DNA of 64,000 nucleotides from Actinomycetota bacterium (lineage in GTDB: Bacteria > Actinomycetota > Nitriliruptoria > Nitriliruptorales > JAHWKO01), in NCBI GenBank assembly GCA_019347675.1, contig JAHWKW010000010.1, positions 62,001 to 126,000 of the forward strand, written 5' to 3'. The notes beneath the pieces are model-generated. The model ran no database searches and had not been told where the DNA came from. It saw only the letters and a program-made list of their open reading frames with translations. The position numbers and the translations under genes are program-made. Every line of letters starts with the position of its first letter. Positions within the stretch are counted from its first letter, which is position 1. Positions 17,448-30,750 of the stretch are shown here, piece after piece.

Positions 17448-18455
17448 GTGCGGCGGGTGACGACGGTGCCGTCCGTCCGCGCTGCGGTGGCCGCGCTCCA
17501 CCAGGGCGGACAGACCGTCGGGTTCGCCGCCACCATGGGGGCGCTCCACGGCGGGCACCTGGCGCTCGTCCGCGCCGCCGCCGAGCACACCGACGCCGTC
17601 CTCGTGTCGATCTTCGTCAACCCGCTGCAGTTCGGCCCCGGTGAGGACTACCTGTCCTACCCGCGCCCCGCCGAACGCGACGAAGCGGCACTGCTCGCGT
17701 TGGGGCCTGCGACCCCTGCGGTGCTCTACACCCCCACGGTCGCTGAGATGTACCCGGGATGGCGACCGGGCAGCGACCCCGCCCTCGACACCACCGTCTC
17801 GGTGCGCGACCTGAGCGATCGCCTCGAGGGGGCGTCGCGGCCGGGCCACTTCGACGGGGTCTGCACCGTGGTCACCAAGCTGCTGCACCAGGTCCAGCCG
17901 GACGTGGCATGCTTCGGCCGGAAGGATTACCAGCAGCTGGTGATCATCCGTCGCATGGTCGCTGACCTCGACATCCCCGTGGAGGTGGTGGCCGTCCCCA
18001 CCGTCCGCGAGGCGGACGGCGTCGCGATGAGCAGCCGCAACGCCTACCTGGACGTCGCCGACCGGAACGCCGCCAGGTGCCTGTCGAGGGGGCTGGCTGC
18101 GGCGGTCGAGGCCGCCCGACGCGTCCGCGATGCCGGCCAGCCACCCGACCCGGAGGTGCTGCGGCGAGCGGCGCTCGCTACCATCGCGGCGGAGCCACGC
18201 GCCCATGTGGACTACGTCGCGGTCGTCGACCCCGACACGCTCGCCCCGCCCGACGGGCCTGCCCGCGGGACAGGGACCGGCGTCTCCACAAGTGCGCGCG
18301 GCCCCGGCACGGGACGTCGCCTGCGTCAGGAACGGTTGCTGGTCGCGGTCGCGGTCCACGTGGGCCCGGCGCGTCTGATCGACAACGTGGTCGTGGGCGA
18401 CCACGACGACGAGGAGCGGCTGGTCCACGCGGTCGGCGGGGCGGCGTCCGCTTGA
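17448..18455 (+). CDS. panC: Pantothenate synthetase
   Basis: 335 residues. It ligates pantoate and beta-alanine with ATP. Signatures are ATMGALHGGHLALV (HIGH-like), SIFVNPLQFGPGEDY, HFDGVCTVVTKL, CFGRKDYQQLVIIRR and MSSRNAYL. A Gly/Arg-rich insertion of about 25 residues near position 270 (APPDGPARGTGTG...) makes it longer than usual. GTG 17448 starts 4 bases after the previous stop. panD follows at once, which supplies beta-alanine. Confidence 0.95.
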   Translation: MRRVTTVPSVRAAVAALHQGGQTVGFAATMGALHGGHLALVRAAAEHTDAVLVSIFVNPLQFGPGEDYLSYPRPAERDEAALLALGPATPAVLYTPTVAEMYPGWRPGSDPALDTTVSVRDLSDRLEGASRPGHFDGVCTVVTKLLHQVQPDVACFGRKDYQQLVIIRRMVADLDIPVEVVAVPTVREADGVAMSSRNAYLDVADRNAARCLSRGLAAAVEAARRVRDAGQPPDPEVLRRAALATIAAEPRAHVDYVAVVDPDTLAPPDGPARGTGTGVSTSARGPGTGRRLRQERLLVAVAVHVGPARLIDNVVVGDHDDEERLVHAVGGAASA

Positions 18456-18509
18456 TCCGCCGGTTGTAACCTGGCGCCGCCCCGGCGCGTGGAACGACAC
18501 GGAGGCCAC

Positions 18510-18890
18510 ATGCGCCGCTCCCTGATGAAGTCCAAGATCCACCGCGCGACCGTCACGCAGGCGAACCTCGACTACGTCGGCTCGATCACGATCGACGCGG
18601 CGCTGATGGCCCGCGCCGACCTGATCGCGCACGAGAAGGTCCAGGTCGTCGACGTCGACAACGGCGCGCGCCTCGAGACGTACGTGATCCCCGACAGGTC
18701 CGGGTCGGGGGTGGTCGCGCTCAACGGGCCAGCCGCACGTCTGGTACATCCCGGTGACCGCGTGATCGTGATCAGCTACGCCCAGTTCGACGAGGCAGAG
18801 GCCGTCTCGCACCGACCCACGGTCGTGTTCGTCGACGACGCCAACCGCGTCACCGCGGTCGGGCCCGAGGTCGCCGGTGCGCTGGCGTAG
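18510..18890 (+). CDS. panD: Aspartate 1-decarboxylase
   Basis: 126 residues. It makes beta-alanine for PanC. The pyruvoyl enzyme cleaves itself between Gly24 and Ser25; the site DYVGSITID is intact, as are [16 protein letters not shown] and [13 protein letters not shown] 18510 has GGAGG 4-5 bases upstream; an earlier in-frame ATG at 18489 has none. The stop lies 14 bases inside the nadC reading frame, so the genes are coupled. Confidence 0.95.
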   Translation: MRRSLMKSKIHRATVTQANLDYVGSITIDAALMARADLIAHEKVQVVDVDNGARLETYVIPDRSGSGVVALNGPAARLVHPGDRVIVISYAQFDEAEAVSHRPTVVFVDDANRVTAVGPEVAGALA

Positions 18891-19953
18891 CTCCCCCGAC
18901 GAACCCGACGCGCCGTCACCGGAGCCGGCCGAACCGGCGGGCGGGGACGCCTGGGACCGGGTGGGCGATCAACCGACCGGCGAGGTCGCCGAGCCCGCGG
19001 CCGCCCCGGTGCGGCCCCCCCGAGCCGTCGACGTCGATGGCGACGAGACCGCACGTGCCCTGCGCCGGGTGGTGGTCCGTGCGCTGGCTGAGGACCTGGG
19101 ACCCCTCGGAGACCTCACGTCCCAGGCCTGCGTCCCACCGCAGCAGCATGCGACCGCGCGGGTCGTGTCCCGCCAACCCGGCGTGGTGGCCGGCGTGGCG
19201 GCGATCCGAGAGGTCTACGCGCAGGTCGACCCCCGCGTCGAGGTCGAGCTGGACGCGGCCGACGGTGACGCAGTGCAGGCCGGCGACCCGCTCGCCACCG
19301 TCCGCGGCCCGCTCCGCGCGATCCTCGCCGGTGAGGGGACAGCCCTGAACATCGTCGGACACCTGTCGGGTGTCGCCACCACCGTCCGCTCCTACGTCGA
19401 TGCCGTCGCCGGGACCGGCTGCGCCATCCGTGACACGCGCCAGACGACCCCCGGCCTGCGGCTGCTGGACAAGGCCGCCGTCCGCGCCGGAGGCGGGACG
19501 AACGGACGCGTCGGCCTGCACGATGCTCTCCTGGTCAACCAGCACCACATCGCGGCGGCCGGCGGCGTGGGGCCAGCCGCCCGCGCAGCGCTCGAGCGCG
19601 CCGGGACCCGGCCCGTGCAGGTCCAGGTCACCGCAGCCGACGAGATCGAACAGGCGATCGTTGCCGGCGCCACGGAGCTGCTCCTGCGCGGCCTCACGCC
19701 CCACGACGTGCGCGTCGCCGTGGAGCGGATCGCCGGCCGCGCCCGGGTCGAGGCCAGCGGCCCGATCAGCGTCAGCGAGGTCCGCGCCTACGCTGACGCC
19801 GGCGTGGACGGCGTCGCGGTCGGTGCCCTCAGCGCCGCCGTCGGGTGGCTCGGCGTCGGGCTGGAGGTGGCGGCGGAGCCGGACGAGGGACCCGTCGGCG
19901 ACAGCGACGACACCGGCGAGGACTGGCTGTTCGGACCGCCCGAGAACGGCTGA
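18877..19953 (+). CDS. nadC: Nicotinate-nucleotide pyrophosphorylase (quinolinate phosphoribosyltransferase)
   Basis: 358 residues. It forms nicotinate mononucleotide from quinolinate and PRPP in NAD synthesis. Motifs are [62 protein letters not shown] and VEASGPIS. The first 60 residues are an acidic Pro/Glu-rich extension that is unusual. nadA and nadB are not in this window, so nadC is separated from its pathway and placed among coenzyme A genes instead. Confidence 0.94.
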   Translation: MRWRSSPDEPDAPSPEPAEPAGGDAWDRVGDQPTGEVAEPAAAPVRPPRAVDVDGDETARALRRVVVRALAEDLGPLGDLTSQACVPPQQHATARVVSRQPGVVAGVAAIREVYAQVDPRVEVELDAADGDAVQAGDPLATVRGPLRAILAGEGTALNIVGHLSGVATTVRSYVDAVAGTGCAIRDTRQTTPGLRLLDKAAVRAGGGTNGRVGLHDALLVNQHHIAAAGGVGPAARAALERAGTRPVQVQVTAADEIEQAIVAGATELLLRGLTPHDVRVAVERIAGRARVEASGPISVSEVRAYADAGVDGVAVGALSAAVGWLGVGLEVAAEPDEGPVGDSDDTGEDWLFGPPENG

Positions 19954-19959
19954 GGCAGC

Positions 19960-20726
<767 letters not shown>

Positions 20727-20730
<4 letters not shown>

Positions 20731-22241
20731 CCGACCAGCCTGCTGAGGACTCCCCGCAGGACGAGCGGTCGCGGCTCGACGAACTGATCGCCGGCCGTCG
20801 CGCCAAAGCTGCCAGCCTGGCCCAGCGCGGTCACGACCCGCACCCTCCCCGCTTCGCCCCGACCCACACCCTCGCCGCGGTGCGCCAGCGCTGGGGACAC
20901 CTGCAAGCAGGTGAGGAGAGCGGGGCGCAGGTCACCGTCGCCGGCCGGCTGGTCGCCAAGCGCGAGATGGGGCGAGTGGCGTTCGGGGTCCTGCGCGAGG
21001 ACGGCACCGACCTGCAGCTGTTCTGCCACCGCGACGTCCTCGATCAGGACGGCATGACGCTGTTCGAGGAGCTCGACGCCGGCGACTGGTTGGGGGCCGC
21101 CGGGGAGGTCGTGGTCACCCGCAAGGGGGAGCTGTCGGTCAGGCCCACCGACCTGGTCCTGCTGTCGAAGAGCCTGCGGCCACTTCCGGAGAAGTGGCAC
21201 GGCCTGCGCGACGTCGAGCAGCGCTACCGGCAGCGCGAGGTCGACCTGATCGTCAACGACGACAGCCGCCGAGCGTTCGTCGTCCGTTCGGCGGTCGTGG
21301 CGGCTCTCCGCGCCGAGCTCGAGGCTCGCGGGTTCGTCGAGGTCGAGACCCCGATGCTGCACCCGATCCCCGGCGGGGCCGCCGCACGCCCGTTCGTCAC
21401 CCACCACAACACGCTCGGTGTCGACCTGTTCCTGCGGATCGCCCCCGAGCTGTACCTCAAGCGTCTGGTCGCCGGCGGGTTGACCCGCGTGTTCGAGTTG
21501 AACCGCAACTTCCGCAACGAGGGGATGAGCCCGCGCCACAACCCCGAGTTCACGATGCTGGAGTGCTACCAGGCGTATGCGGACTACACCGACATGATGG
21601 CCCTGACCGAGGCGCTGCTGCGGCGCACCGCCGAGGAGGCCGTCGGGAGCCTGGACCTGGCCTACCAGGGACGGTCGCTGTCGCTGTCGACGCCGTGGCC
21701 GCGGCGGACCGTGCTTGAGCTCGCGGCCGAGTCCAGCGGTGAGGACCTGGACCACCGGATGCCGGTCGACGATGCCCGCCGCGTGTGCGACCGCCACGGT
21801 GTGGCGTGGCAGCCGGGGTGGGGCACCGGGAAGCTGATCTTCGAGCTCTACGAGACCTTGGCCGAGGGCAACCTCTGGGACCCCACCTTCGTGATCGACC
21901 ACCCGATCGAGACGTCACCGTTGGCCCGCCGTCACCGCTCCAAGCCCGACGTCGTCGAGCGCTTCGAGCTGATCGTCGTCGGCCGTGAGCTCGCCAACGC
22001 CTTCAGCGAGCTGGTGGACGCCGACGATCAACGCCGGCGCTTCGAAGCGCAGGGCCAGGCGCGCGCCGCCGGCGACGAGGAAGCCATGGTGGTCGACGAG
22101 CCGTATCTGGCCGCGCTCGAGCTCGGGCTCCCGCCGACCGGCGGCCTGGGGATCGGCGTCGATCGGCTGGTCATGCTCCTGGCCGACGTCCCGAGCATCC
22201 GCGACGTGATCCTGTTCCCGACGCTGCGCCCCCACGCCTGA
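20727..22241 (+). CDS. lysS: Lysyl-tRNA synthetase, class II
   Basis: 504 residues. An N-terminal OB-fold anticodon domain (VTVAGRLVAKREMGRVAFG) precedes the class II core: motif 2 is FELNRNFRNEGMSPRHNPEF, with EFTMLECYQAYADY, and motif 3 is GLGIGVDRLVMLLADVPSIR. The GTG at 20727 overlaps the coaX stop and has GGGAGAGGA upstream. Its position at the end of the coaX run and upstream of clpC follows the order seen in mycobacteria. Confidence 0.96.
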
Positions 22242-22330
22242 TCTGTGACATCCACGCTGGAGCCGGCGCTGCTCGGCGGAACCTTGCGGCCCGCCGGTCG
22301 TTCTTCCTGTCGTCCCAAACGAGGCGATCT

Positions 22331-24322
22331 GTGACCGTGCGCTCGACCGTCGCGTTCGTGCTCGCTGCTGTCCTGACCGTCGCTGCCGCTCCCGCCGTCG
22401 GCGCCGGCGCGTCCCCCGATCCGCTGAGTGGCCTGCAGTGGGGCCTGGACCAGGTCCGCGCACCGCGAGCCTGGAGCGCCACCAGCGGAGCGGGCGTGGT
22501 CGTCGCCGTGGTCGACACCGGGGTGGACCTCGGCCATCCGGACCTCGACGGCAAGGTCGTGGGCGGCGCGACGTTCGCCGGCTGCCCCGACCAGGCAGGC
22601 GGCTGCGGGAACGGCGACTGGCTCGACGGGGAGCCCGCGTCACCTCACGAGAGCGCAGGCCACGGCACGCATGTCGCGGGCATCGTCGCGGCCGCGACCG
22701 GGAACGGACACGGGATCGCCGCGGTGGCCCCCGACGCCGGCATCCTGTCGGTGAAGGTCCTGCGCGCGGGGTCACACACGGCGACGGGTTCCGTCCAGGA
22801 GATCGCGGCGGGCGTGCGCTGGGCGGTCGACAACGGCGCCCACGTCATCAACCTCAGCCTCGGCGCCCTCCCGCTGGTCGGGCGCTCGGCCACGTTGCGC
22901 GACGCGGTCACGGAGGCGGCCGGCCGCGGGGTCGTGGTGGTCGCTGCGGCCGGCAACGACACACTGCCGCTGTGCGCCGAGCCCGCGTCCGACCCGGCGG
23001 TGATCTGTGTCGTGGCCACCGACCGTCGCGAGCAGCGCGCCATCTACTCCAGCGGGGGGCTGGACGCCGGCCTGAACGTGGTCGCCGCCCCCGGGGGTGA
23101 GCCGCTGCTGTGCAGCGAAGGCATCGTGTCGACGTGGCCGGGGCAGCTGCCGTCGAGATGCAGCCTGGATCGCGGCTACCAGTACTGGACCGGCACGTCG
23201 ATGGCTGCCCCGCACGTGGCCGGTGTCGCCGCCCTGCTGCTGGCTCAGGGTCGTCCCGCGGGTGCGGTGATCGAGGTGCTGAAGGTCACCGCCCGCACGC
23301 CGCTGACCGACCAGCGCGGCGTGTACACCCCGGTGTACGGGTACGGGATCGTGGACGCCGCTGCGGCCGTCGCCGTCCCGGTGGGCCGGACACGGGTCGT
23401 GGAACGCCACGCCGGACCCGAGCGGATCGCGACCGCCGCGGCGGTGTCGCGCCGGACCCACGCCCGGGCGGGCACGGTCGTCGTGGCCCGCGCCGACGTG
23501 TACGCCGATGCGCTGGTCGGCGCCCCGCTCGCCGCGCACATCGGCGGTCCGCTGCTGTTGACCGGCCACGACCGGCTCGCCGCGGCGACCGCCGCCGAGA
23601 TCGACCGTCTGGGGGCGTCGCGGGCCGTGTTGCTGGGTGGGGAGCGGGCCCTGTCGGGACAGGTCGCCCGTGACCTGGCGGCTCGCGGCCTGACGGTGCG
23701 GCGGGTGGCCGGCCCCGACCGCTACGCCACGGCGGCGGCGATTGCCGCGGAGCTGCCCCGCGGCGGGGAGGTCTTCGTCGTGGAGGGCGCCCATCCCGAC
23801 CCGGCCCGAGGCTGGCCCGATGCGCTGAGCGCCTCGGGGCTGGCTGGGGCGCACCGGCGTCCGGTGCTCCTCGTCACGCGCGACAGCGTCCCGCCGCCGA
23901 CGGCGCAGGCGATCGGTTCCGACCAGGACGCCACGATCGTGGGCGGCAGCGCTTCGGTCAGCGACGCGGTCGCTGGCGAGCTCGACCGGCGGGCACGCAC
24001 GGTCCGACGGCTGGCGGGCCCCGACCGCTACGGCACATCGGCAGCGGTGATCCGCGAGGCCGAGGCGCGCGGGATCAGCCTGGCCACCACCTGGCTCGCG
24101 ACCGGCCGGTCGTTCCCTGACGGGCTGGCGGCAGGAGCCGCAGCAGGCGGCGCAGGCGGTGTGCTGCTGCTGATCGATGGCCACGACCTGGATGCGTCAC
24201 CGGCCTCGCGTGATCTGATCGGCGACCGCGCGGCCCGGTTCCGTCACGTCCTGCTGGCCGGCGGGGTCGCGGCCATCACCAGCGACACCGAGGCCCGGCT
24301 GCGCCGGCTCGTCGAGGGCTGA
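22331..24322 (+). CDS. Secreted subtilisin-family serine protease with CWB2 anchor
   Basis: 663 residues from GTG 22331. A signal peptide (about 1-25) is followed by a peptidase S8 domain with the full triad: Asp62 in VVDTGVD, His111 in GHGTHVAG, Ser290 in GTSMAAPHVAG; the oxyanion Asn lies in AAAGND. From about residue 355 come three CWB2 repeats, recognisable from HAGPERIATAAAV, RVAGPDRYATAAA and RLAGPDRYGTSAA. It should be a wall-attached extracellular protease. It interrupts the lysS-clpC order known from mycobacteria, suggesting lineage-specific insertion. Confidence 0.92.
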   Translation: MTVRSTVAFVLAAVLTVAAAPAVGAGASPDPLSGLQWGLDQVRAPRAWSATSGAGVVVAVVDTGVDLGHPDLDGKVVGGATFAGCPDQAGGCGNGDWLDGEPASPHESAGHGTHVAGIVAAATGNGHGIAAVAPDAGILSVKVLRAGSHTATGSVQEIAAGVRWAVDNGAHVINLSLGALPLVGRSATLRDAVTEAAGRGVVVVAAAGNDTLPLCAEPASDPAVICVVATDRREQRAIYSSGGLDAGLNVVAAPGGEPLLCSEGIVSTWPGQLPSRCSLDRGYQYWTGTSMAAPHVAGVAALLLAQGRPAGAVIEVLKVTARTPLTDQRGVYTPVYGYGIVDAAAAVAVPVGRTRVVERHAGPERIATAAAVSRRTHARAGTVVVARADVYADALVGAPLAAHIGGPLLLTGHDRLAAATAAEIDRLGASRAVLLGGERALSGQVARDLAARGLTVRRVAGPDRYATAAAIAAELPRGGEVFVVEGAHPDPARGWPDALSASGLAGAHRRPVLLVTRDSVPPPTAQAIGSDQDATIVGGSASVSDAVAGELDRRARTVRRLAGPDRYGTSAAVIREAEARGISLATTWLATGRSFPDGLAAGAAAGGAGGVLLLIDGHDLDASPASRDLIGDRAARFRHVLLAGGVAAITSDTEARLRRLVEG

Positions 24323-24431
24323 GCGGTGGCGACCGATCCTCTCCAAGGACGACGGCTTCGCCGCGGCGACGCCTGCTCGAGGCTCGGGTGACGCCAACGT
24401 GCTCCCCGTCCGACCGTCCCCCCGCGGGAGA

Positions 24432-24450
24432 TGCCTGCCCCCGGCAGGCA
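24432..24450. promoter_or_regulatory. Perfect inverted repeat upstream of clpC
   Basis: TGCCTGCC-CCC-GGCAGGCA is a perfect 8-bp inverted repeat with a 3-base centre, about 300 bases before clpC in the 431-base gap 24323-24753. No T-run follows, so it is more likely a protein-binding site or a weak terminator for the protease gene. The remaining gap holds no gene I can support. Confidence 0.4.
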
Positions 24451-24657
24451 CTTGTTAGGTTGGAACCGGCCCGGCCACCGGTTTGCGAGGAGGGCGAACG
24501 GCGGCGAGGAGGGACGGTGCGCGACGATCGCTTGGATCTGCGACCCCGCGGAACATCATCCGGCGGGACGGCGTTGCACCGGACGCAACCAGCCCAGACG
24601 CTGGTGACGATCTCGCGGCACGCCTCGGCCGAGGCGGCGACGCCCGGCGCATCCAAC

Positions 24658-24686
24658 CTGAAGCGGTGCACCGCGGGGGATAGCAT
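24658..24686 (+). promoter_or_regulatory. Candidate clpC promoter
   Basis: CTGAAG (24658-24663) and TAGCAT (24681-24686) are separated by 17 bases and lie 68 bases before the clpC ATG. The -10 matches a TAGSNT pattern that recurs before several genes in this window. I could not recognise a ClgR or HspR operator by eye. Confidence 0.35.
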
Positions 24687-24753
24687 CGACCGTCCGGGGA
24701 CACCCATCCGCTCCGAGGGTGGCGTCTCCCCCACGACGTGGGAGTTGTAGCTC

Positions 24754-27273
<2,520 letters not shown>

Positions 27274-27294
27274 GTCACCGCCACGACGACGAGC

Positions 27295-27323
27295 GTGAGC
27301 CCCGCCCCGCCGGCGGGGCTCAC
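27295..27323 (+). terminator. Strong hairpin after clpC
   Basis: GTGAGCCCCGCC (27295-27306) pairs perfectly with GGCGGGGCTCAC (27312-27323) around a 5-base loop. A 12-bp GC stem 22 bases after the clpC stop is a good terminator candidate, although only a short CTTGT follows rather than a T-run. Confidence 0.7.
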
Positions 27324-27427
27324 GCCTTGTCACAACCGCGGCCGCGGCATGGTTCGCGTGGCCGGGCAGGACCCGGTCATCTCCCCCCCGCCCGCCGGCT
27401 CCGCCGGCGACCCCAGAGGGCGCTGTC

Positions 27428-28336
27428 GTGTCACAACGTGAACTGGTGGTGCTCGGCACGGCCAGCCAGGTCCCGACCCGCGACCGCAACCACAACGGCT
27501 ACCTGCTGCGGTGGGACGGTGAGGGGCTGCTGTTCGACCCGGGAGAGGGCACGCAGCGCCAGTTCACGTTGGCCGGGGTCGCGCCGACGTCGGTGACCCG
27601 CATCTGTCTCACCCACCTCCACGGCGACCACTGCCTGGGGCTTCCCGGGATGCTGCAGCGCCTGTCGCTGGACCGCGTGCCGCACCCGGTCGACCTGTAC
27701 TTCCCCGCGAGCGCAGCAGCGCACGTCGAACGGCTCCGCCGCGCCGCGATGTTCGAGGAAGCGATCGAGGTGCGTCCGCATCCCTGCCGGGAGGGCGCGG
27801 TGGCGACCGCCCCGCCGTTCGACCTCGTCGCCCGCCGCCTCGAGCACCGTGTGGACACGCTGGGGTGGCGGGTGGAGGAACCACCCGGCCGACGCATGCT
27901 GCCCGACCGACTCGAGGCGGCGGGTGTGCGCGGCCCGGACATCGGACGCCTGCAGCGCGAGGGGACGATCGAAGCCGGCGGGCGCCGCGTGACCGTCGAG
28001 GAGGTCAGCGAGCCGCGCCCCGGACAGCGCTTCGCGTTCGTGATGGACACGGCGCTGTGCGAGGCAGCGTTCGAGCTGGCCGCCGAGGCGGACCTGCTGG
28101 TCTGTGAGGCGACGTTCCTGTCACGCGACCAGGAGCTGGCCCGCCGCTACGGACACCTCACCGCCGCGCAGGCCGCCCGCATCGCCGCCGAGGCCGGCGC
28201 CCGCCGGCTGGTGCTGACCCATTTCTCGCAGCGGTACGCCGACGCGGACGCGTTCCACGCCGAGGCCGCACCGATCTTCCCCGACGTCGTCGTCGCGCGC
28301 GACCTCGACCGCGTCGCCGTGCCGCCCCGGCGGTGA
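27428..28336 (+). CDS. rnz: Ribonuclease Z / metallo-beta-lactamase-fold tRNA 3' endonuclease
   Basis: 302 residues from GTG 27428. It trims tRNA 3' trailers. The zinc motif is CLTHLHGDHCLGLPG (His63, His65, Asp67, His68), with a later VMDTALCEA and CEATF and the terminal VLTHFSQRY. Length fits the short RNase Z form. Both tRNA genes found in the window lack an encoded CCA, so they would need 3' processing. Its stop overlaps mutY by four bases. Confidence 0.9.
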   Translation: MSQRELVVLGTASQVPTRDRNHNGYLLRWDGEGLLFDPGEGTQRQFTLAGVAPTSVTRICLTHLHGDHCLGLPGMLQRLSLDRVPHPVDLYFPASAAAHVERLRRAAMFEEAIEVRPHPCREGAVATAPPFDLVARRLEHRVDTLGWRVEEPPGRRMLPDRLEAAGVRGPDIGRLQREGTIEAGGRRVTVEEVSEPRPGQRFAFVMDTALCEAAFELAAEADLLVCEATFLSRDQELARRYGHLTAAQAARIAAEAGARRLVLTHFSQRYADADAFHAEAAPIFPDVVVARDLDRVAVPPRR

Positions 28337-29205
28337 GCGGACCGTCGTTCGTCGACGCCGTGTTGGAGTGGGGACGGCGCACTCGACGCGACCTGCCGTG
28401 GCGGCGCACCCGCGACCCGTGGGCGGTGCTGGTGGCCGAGACGATGCTGCAGCAGACCGGCGTCGCCCGGGTCGTGCCGCGCTACGTGGCCTTCCTCGAG
28501 GCGGTCCCCACCGCCGCAGCGTGCGCCGCTGCCTCGCCGGCCCGGATCGTGCGGTGCTGGGACGGCCTGGGGTACAACCGACGGGCCGTGCTGCTGCACC
28601 GGGCGGCGACCGCGATCGTCGCCGACCACGACGGGCGCGTCCCCGACGACCTGGACGCGTTGCTGGCGCTACCGGGGGTGGGACCCTACACAGCCCGCGC
28701 GGTGCTGGCCTTCGCCTTCGAACGCGACCACGGGGTCGTCGACACCAACGCCGCGCGGGTCGTGGCCCGCGCCGTCGCGGGTGAGCCGCTCGACCGCCGG
28801 CGGGTGCAGGCCATCGCCGACGCGTTGGTCCCCCCCGGACGGGCGTGGGAGTGGAACCAGTCCGTGCTCGACCTGGGGGCGACCGTGTGCACCCGGCGGG
28901 CGCCCCGCTGTGGCCGGTGCCCGACGATCGACCAGTGCGCCTGGGCAGCGACCGGGTGGGCGGCGCCTGACCCCGCCGACGGCAGTGCCGGGTCCAGCGT
29001 CCGCCAACCACCGTTCGGCGGGTCCGACCGTCAGGGCCGGGGACGGCTGGTTGCGGCGCTGCGTGGCGGCCCGCTGCCGCTCGAGCACGTCGCGGACGCT
29101 GCCGGCTGGCCCCACCACCCCGACCGGGCCCGGCGGATCTGCGATCGCCTGGTCGCCGACGGGCTCGCCGAGGTCACCGACGGGATGCTGGCGCTGCCGT
29201 CCTGA
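28333..29205 (+). CDS. mutY: A/G-specific adenine glycosylase MutY
   Basis: 290 residues, a base-excision repair enzyme removing A opposite 8-oxoG. It shows AETMLQQTG (catalytic Glu36), the helix-hairpin-helix LPGVGPYTARAVLAFAF, catalytic Asp137 in GVVDTN, and the [4Fe-4S] loop C186-x6-C193-x2-C196-x5-C202. The C-terminal NUDIX-like 8-oxoG-sensing domain of typical MutY is missing or reduced to a short winged-helix-like tail, so specificity could be broader. GTG 28333 overlaps rnz. Confidence 0.9.
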   Translation: MSGPSFVDAVLEWGRRTRRDLPWRRTRDPWAVLVAETMLQQTGVARVVPRYVAFLEAVPTAAACAAASPARIVRCWDGLGYNRRAVLLHRAATAIVADHDGRVPDDLDALLALPGVGPYTARAVLAFAFERDHGVVDTNAARVVARAVAGEPLDRRRVQAIADALVPPGRAWEWNQSVLDLGATVCTRRAPRCGRCPTIDQCAWAATGWAAPDPADGSAGSSVRQPPFGGSDRQGRGRLVAALRGGPLPLEHVADAAGWPHHPDRARRICDRLVADGLAEVTDGMLALPS

Positions 29206-29281
29206 CGCCGGGCCCGCCGCCGCGTCGCACCCGGCTCGTACGGTCGCGGCGCTGACGTGGCACCGTGGGAGCGAGGCAGTT

Positions 29282-30652
29282 GTGGTCAAGGTCCGGTCGG
29301 TTTCGCGCTGCTGTGAGTGTGGGCACGCCGAGCCGCGGTGGGTGGGGCGGTGCCCGACCTGCGGGGCGTGGGGGTCGATGTCCGAGGAGCAGCCGGTCGT
29401 CGCGCCCACAGCGCACACGCCGGTGGGGGCGGCGAACGCCGCAGCCGCGTCGGCGGCGCCGATCGCCCACGTCCCGCTGGGCGAGGTCGGAAGGATCTCG
29501 ACCGGGCTCGCCGAGTTCGACCGGGTCCTCGGTGGCGGGTTGGTCCCCGGCGTCGCGGCGCTGCTCGGCGGCGAGCCGGGCATCGGCAAGTCCACCCTGC
29601 TGTTGCAGGCCGCCCAGCGCATCGCCCGCGCCGAGCGCACCGTCCTGTACATCTCGGGAGAGGAGTCCACCGGCCAGGTCCGCCTCCGCGCTGAACGGCT
29701 CGGTGCGCTCGCTCCCACGCTCCTGGTGGCGTCCGACGCGTCGCTTCCGGCGGTTGCCGCGCTCGTCGACCGTCACCGCCCCGATGTGCTGGTGCTCGAC
29801 TCGCTGCAGACCCTGTCGAACCCGGCGTTGCCATCGGCGCCCGGTTCGATCGCGCAAGTCCGCGAGTGCGCCGCGGCGATCGTGCGTCTGGCGAAGCGGA
29901 CGGGCACGGCGACCGTGCTGGTCGGTCACGTCACCAAGGACGGTGAGCTGGCCGGCCCGCGCGTCCTGCAGCACCTCGTCGACGTGGTGTGCGCGTTCGA
30001 AGGCGAGCGGATCCACGCGCTGCGCCTGCTGCGCGGGGTGAAGAACCGCTTCGGGGCGGCGGGCGAGGTCGGCTGCTTCGAGATGGGCAGCGACGGCCTG
30101 CGTGAGGTCCCCGACCCGTCGAAGCTGTTCCTGAGCGGGCACGACGGCGACCCGTCCGGCGTCGCTGTCACGGTTGCGGTGGAGGGTCCGCGCCCACTGA
30201 CGGTCGAGGTCCAGGCCCTGGTCGTCCGCTCGACGGTGAGCGTCCCGCGCCGGCAGGCCAGCGGGATCGACGCCGCCCGGCTGCCGCTGCTGTGCGCCGT
30301 CCTGCAGCGACGCGCCGCGGTCGATCTCGCCGGGCACGACCTGTTCGCCAGCGCTGTCGGTGGCGTGCGGCTGCGCGAGCCCGCCGTCGACCTCGCGGTC
30401 TGCCTGGCGGTCGCGTCGTCGCGGCTCGACCGGCCGGTCCCGCGTTCGCTCGTCGCGGTCGGCGAGGTCGGTCTGGCCGGTGAGATCCGCCCCGCTCCCC
30501 AGCTGGCCCGTCGCCTGGGTGAGGCCGCCCGCCTCGGGTTCGGTCACGCCGTCGTCGCCTCGGGGTACGACGGGCCGGACCACGGCCTGACGCTGCACCG
30601 CGTCGGTGGGTTGAGCTCCGCGTTGGCGGTCGGGCTGGGGCGCGCCCGTTGA
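29282..30652 (+). CDS. radA: DNA repair protein RadA
   Basis: 456 residues. An N-terminal zinc finger (CxxC near 10-13 and 24-27) precedes the RecA-like core with Walker A LGGEPGIGKSTLLLQ, the RadA-specific VKNRFGAAGEVG, and a C-terminal Lon-protease-like domain (LVAVGEVGLAGEIR). It acts in branch migration during homologous recombination. The GTG at 29282 with GAGG 5 bases upstream puts the zinc finger at the proper N-terminus; the frame is open further upstream. In mycobacteria disA is its immediate neighbour; here two accessory genes intervene. Confidence 0.93.
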   Translation: MVKVRSVSRCCECGHAEPRWVGRCPTCGAWGSMSEEQPVVAPTAHTPVGAANAAAASAAPIAHVPLGEVGRISTGLAEFDRVLGGGLVPGVAALLGGEPGIGKSTLLLQAAQRIARAERTVLYISGEESTGQVRLRAERLGALAPTLLVASDASLPAVAALVDRHRPDVLVLDSLQTLSNPALPSAPGSIAQVRECAAAIVRLAKRTGTATVLVGHVTKDGELAGPRVLQHLVDVVCAFEGERIHALRLLRGVKNRFGAAGEVGCFEMGSDGLREVPDPSKLFLSGHDGDPSGVAVTVAVEGPRPLTVEVQALVVRSTVSVPRRQASGIDAARLPLLCAVLQRRAAVDLAGHDLFASAVGGVRLREPAVDLAVCLAVASSRLDRPVPRSLVAVGEVGLAGEIRPAPQLARRLGEAARLGFGHAVVASGYDGPDHGLTLHRVGGLSSALAVGLGRAR

Positions 30653-30750
30653 CGCGATCGCAGTTGGCCGCGACGTCGTCGTCGGGTCCCGACGGTCCGC
30701 GTCGGCGATGTCGACGTGCGCGTGGTCGCTCGCGTCGTTGTGCGTGGTGG

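Noticed and set aside
15549-18812. Very long minus-strand open frame (1087 codons)
   Set aside because: It is antisense to DUF2520, HDAC-like, panC and panD genes that carry clear motifs. Long antisense frames arise from the high GC of third positions; the protein shows no family pattern.
24388-24750. 120-codon plus frame before clpC
   Set aside because: Low-complexity Arg/Pro/Ser product without a ribosome site or family pattern; the region looks like a leader.
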